The translations under genes were made by a program, and so were the position numbers. Below are positions 4,015 through 5,471 of a DNA stretch of 5,471 nucleotides, in pieces; the stretch's first letter is position 1; each line of letters begins with the position of its first letter. The notes under the pieces were generated by a model that was given only the letters and a program-made list of their open reading frames with translations, was not told the DNA's origin and ran no database searches. Origin of the DNA: an uncultured Actinomyces sp. GTDB taxonomy: Bacteria > Actinomycetota > Actinomycetes > Actinomycetales > Actinomycetaceae. Location of the stretch: positions 1 through 5,471 of the forward strand of contig USPB01000134.1 in NCBI GenBank assembly GCA_900556405.1, written 5' to 3'.

Positions 4015-5471
4015 CTACTTCGCGGCGCGCAGGCGCAGCGAGTTGAGGACCACGAACACCGACGAGCACGCCATCGCGGCGCTCGCCAGCATGGGGGAGA
4101 GCAGGCCCGCGATCGCCAGCGGCACCATCAACACGTTGTAGAAGAACGCCCAGAACAGGTTCTGCTTGATGATGCGCAGCGTCCGGCGCGACACTCGGAT
4201 CGCGGTCGCCGCCGATGTCAGCGACGAGTTCATGAGCGTCATGTCCGCGACCTCGATCGCCACGTCCGTGCCCGATCCCATCGCGATGCCCAGGCCCTTT
4301 GCGCTCGCCTGCGCCAGGGCGGCCGCGTCGTTCACGCCGTCGCCCACCATCGCGACCGTACGACCCTCGGCCTGCAGGTCAGCGACGGTGTCGCGCTTGC
4401 CGTCGGGCAGGACGCCCGCGATGACGCGCTCGATCCCGACCTGATCCGCGACGTGGCGGGCCGCCGCCTCGTTGTCGCCCGTCAGCAGGATCGGCTCGAT
4501 GCCGAGTTCGCGCAGCTGAGCGATCGCGTCCGCGGAGGACTCCTTGACCGTGTCGCGTACGACCAGCGCGGCGATCGCACTGCCCTCGACATGCTCGGGT
4601 ATCACCAGGGACGAGGCCGTGGCCCCCTCCCGCTCGCCCGTTGCGGATGCGGTGGCGTCGTGGGTGGGGGTACCGGTATCCCCACTCGCGCTGCCGCCAG
4701 CCGCGGGTGCGCCGTCGGCGGTCGCGGCCTCGGAACGGGAGGTGATGGTGCCCGTGTAGCCGGCGGCGTTCACGACGGCTTCGAGCTCCTCGTCGCTGTG
4801 GGGGGCGGTGAGCGTGATGCGCGCGGATTCAGTCGCCAGGTTGACCTCGGCCTTGACGCCGTCGAGCTTGCCGAGCTTGCGTTCGACGCGGCGCACGCAG
4901 GACGCGCAGGTCATGCCGCCCACGCTCATCGTGAGCGTCGCGAGGGGAAGGTCGGCGTCCGGGCCCGGAAGCGCGACGGGTGCGGGTGCCTCGGGGGTGG
5001 CGGCTGCCTCCGGGGAGGACGCTGCGGAACCCAGGTTCGGCGCAAGGGCTGCGACGACCGCGGAGGCGCCCGAGGCCTCGGCCTCGCGCACGGCGTCGAG
5101 GAGGGACGAGGGCACGTCGATGCCCAGGGAAGCCAGCCACGACGGTCGGCCGACCAGCACGCCGCCGCGGGCGGTCAGGCCGACGACGCCGAGTCCGGGC
5201 TGGTTCGCGAAGGCCGTGACGGGCTCCAGCGACAGGCCGCGATCCGCGGCGCCCGACGTGATCGCGCGGGCGACCGGGTGCTCGGAGAGGGACTCGACGG
5301 AGGCGGCCAAGGCCAGAGCCGAGGCCTCGTCCACCTCAGGGGAGTCGCCCGCGGAGGCAGCTGCAACAGACTCAAGAGACATGACGCCCGTGGTGACCGT
5401 GCCCGTCTTGTCCAGGAGCATCGTGTCGATCGAGCGCGTCTGCTCGAGGATTTCCGCGTTCTTGATGAGGA
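4015..5471 (-). CDS. copA: Cu(I)-exporting P1B-type ATPase, C-terminal half (5' part outside window), with internal HMA domain
   Basis: This pump exports Cu+ across the cytoplasmic membrane using ATP. The frame is open to the right edge and begins LIKNAEILEQTRSIDT before MLLDKTGT, so the ATG at 5421 is internal and the actuator domain, CPC helix and any N-terminal HMA lie outside. Numbering from that Met, DKTGT (4-8, phospho-Asp D4), SEHP (46-49), PGLGVVG (75-81) and GRP (91-93) mark the P and N domains. TGDN (314-317) and GDGVND (360-365) complete the P domain. The last two helices hold YN (428-429) and MACSS (450-454, the MxxSS pattern), the known Cu(I) marks of P1B-1 pumps. About 150 residues more than usual separate the phospho-Asp from TGDN. 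They contain a full HMA domain and low-complexity linkers. The stop TAG (4017-4015) is followed by a strong hairpin. The copper assignment is firm; the gene symbol is by family. Confidence 0.92.
   Translation of the reverse strand, partial: LIKNAEILEQTRSIDTMLLDKTGTVTTGVMSLESVAAASAGDSPEVDEASALALAASVESLSEHPVARAITSGAADRGLSLEPVTAFANQPGLGVVGLTARGGVLVGRPSWLASLGIDVPSSLLDAVREAEASGASAVVAALAPNLGSAASSPEAAATPEAPAPVALPGPDADLPLATLTMSVGGMTCASCVRRVERKLGKLDGVKAEVNLATESARITLTAPHSDEELEAVVNAAGYTGTITSRSEAATADGAPAAGGSASGDTGTPTHDATASATGEREGATASSLVIPEHVEGSAIAALVVRDTVKESSADAIAQLRELGIEPILLTGDNEAAARHVADQVGIERVIAGVLPDGKRDTVADLQAEGRTVAMVGDGVNDAAALAQASAKGLGIAMGSGTDVAIEVADMTLMNSSLTSAATAIRVSRRTLRIIKQNLFWAFFYNVLMVPLAIAGLLSPMLASAAMACSSVFVVLNSLRLRAAK
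4741..4938 (-). other. Heavy-metal-associated (HMA) domain embedded in the ATPase N domain
   Basis: Residues about 162-227 (counted from the Met at 5421) form a complete ferredoxin-like HMA unit: TLTMSVGGMTCASCVRRVER, then KLGKLDGVKAEVNLATES, ARITL and EELEAVVNAAGYTGTI. GMTCASC (4917-4897) is the canonical Cu(I)-binding CXXC loop. It is flanked by Ala/Ser/Pro/Glu-rich (about 127-160) and Ala/Gly/Ser/Thr-rich (about 228-272) linkers. The host sequence breaks after SAVVAALAPN (120-129) and resumes at VEGSAIAALVVRDTVKESS. In ordinary CopA these two strands join in a short turn just before the hinge to TGDN. Confidence 0.9.

Noticed and set aside
3614..4069. Minus-strand 151-codon frame across the repeat region
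   Set aside because: It starts inside the ATPase gene in another frame, spans the terminator hairpin and the repeats, and has the Arg/Pro-rich look of a chance high-GC frame.
5143..5151. GRP (residues 91-93) in place of the GN pair usual in the ATPase N domain as a sign of inactivation
   Set aside because: I believe Arg occurs at this position in other bacterial P1B pumps, and all catalytic motifs of the P domain are intact.

Overview
This is a high-GC stretch (roughly 65-70% G+C in the genes) with GTG starts, a leaderless-type promoter and a DUF5926 gene, a family I know only from actinobacteria. This suggests an actinobacterium, and the protein style fits an Actinomyces/Schaalia-like member of Actinomycetaceae. 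The genus is inferred from general resemblance and was not tested.

Left part (1-3066, all + strand). The 3' end of a DUF5926-type gene is followed by a GC-rich hairpin and then a two-gene unit. That unit is a small soluble family 2 glycosyltransferase (GT-A fold), apparently translated from a leaderless GTG, and a 500-residue DUF2079 polytopic membrane protein of GT-C type that overlaps it by 4 bases. The pair looks like a cell-envelope glycan module: a cytoplasmic transferase handling an activated sugar and a membrane enzyme working on the outer face. The substrate is unknown. A hairpin follows the second stop codon.

Middle part (about 3067-4014). This is an accessory-looking interval of lower GC, near 40-50% between about 3100 and 3560. 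It holds one small minus-strand gene of unknown function (87 aa) with a good sigma-70-type promoter, a possible mobile-element end, a cluster of 19-bp direct repeats with an inverted copy, and a perfect 15-bp hairpin. I see no other convincing gene, tRNA or CRISPR array here.

Right part (4015-5471, - strand). The C-terminal half of a Cu(I)-type P1B ATPase (CopA/CtpA-like) runs off the right edge, with its N-terminal half outside the window. Its main oddity is a complete heavy-metal-associated (HMA, GMTCASC) domain on long Ala/Ser/Pro/Thr/Gly-rich linkers, placed inside the nucleotide-binding domain between the HP motif and TGDN. HMA domains normally sit at the N-terminus of these pumps. This is the most striking feature of the window.
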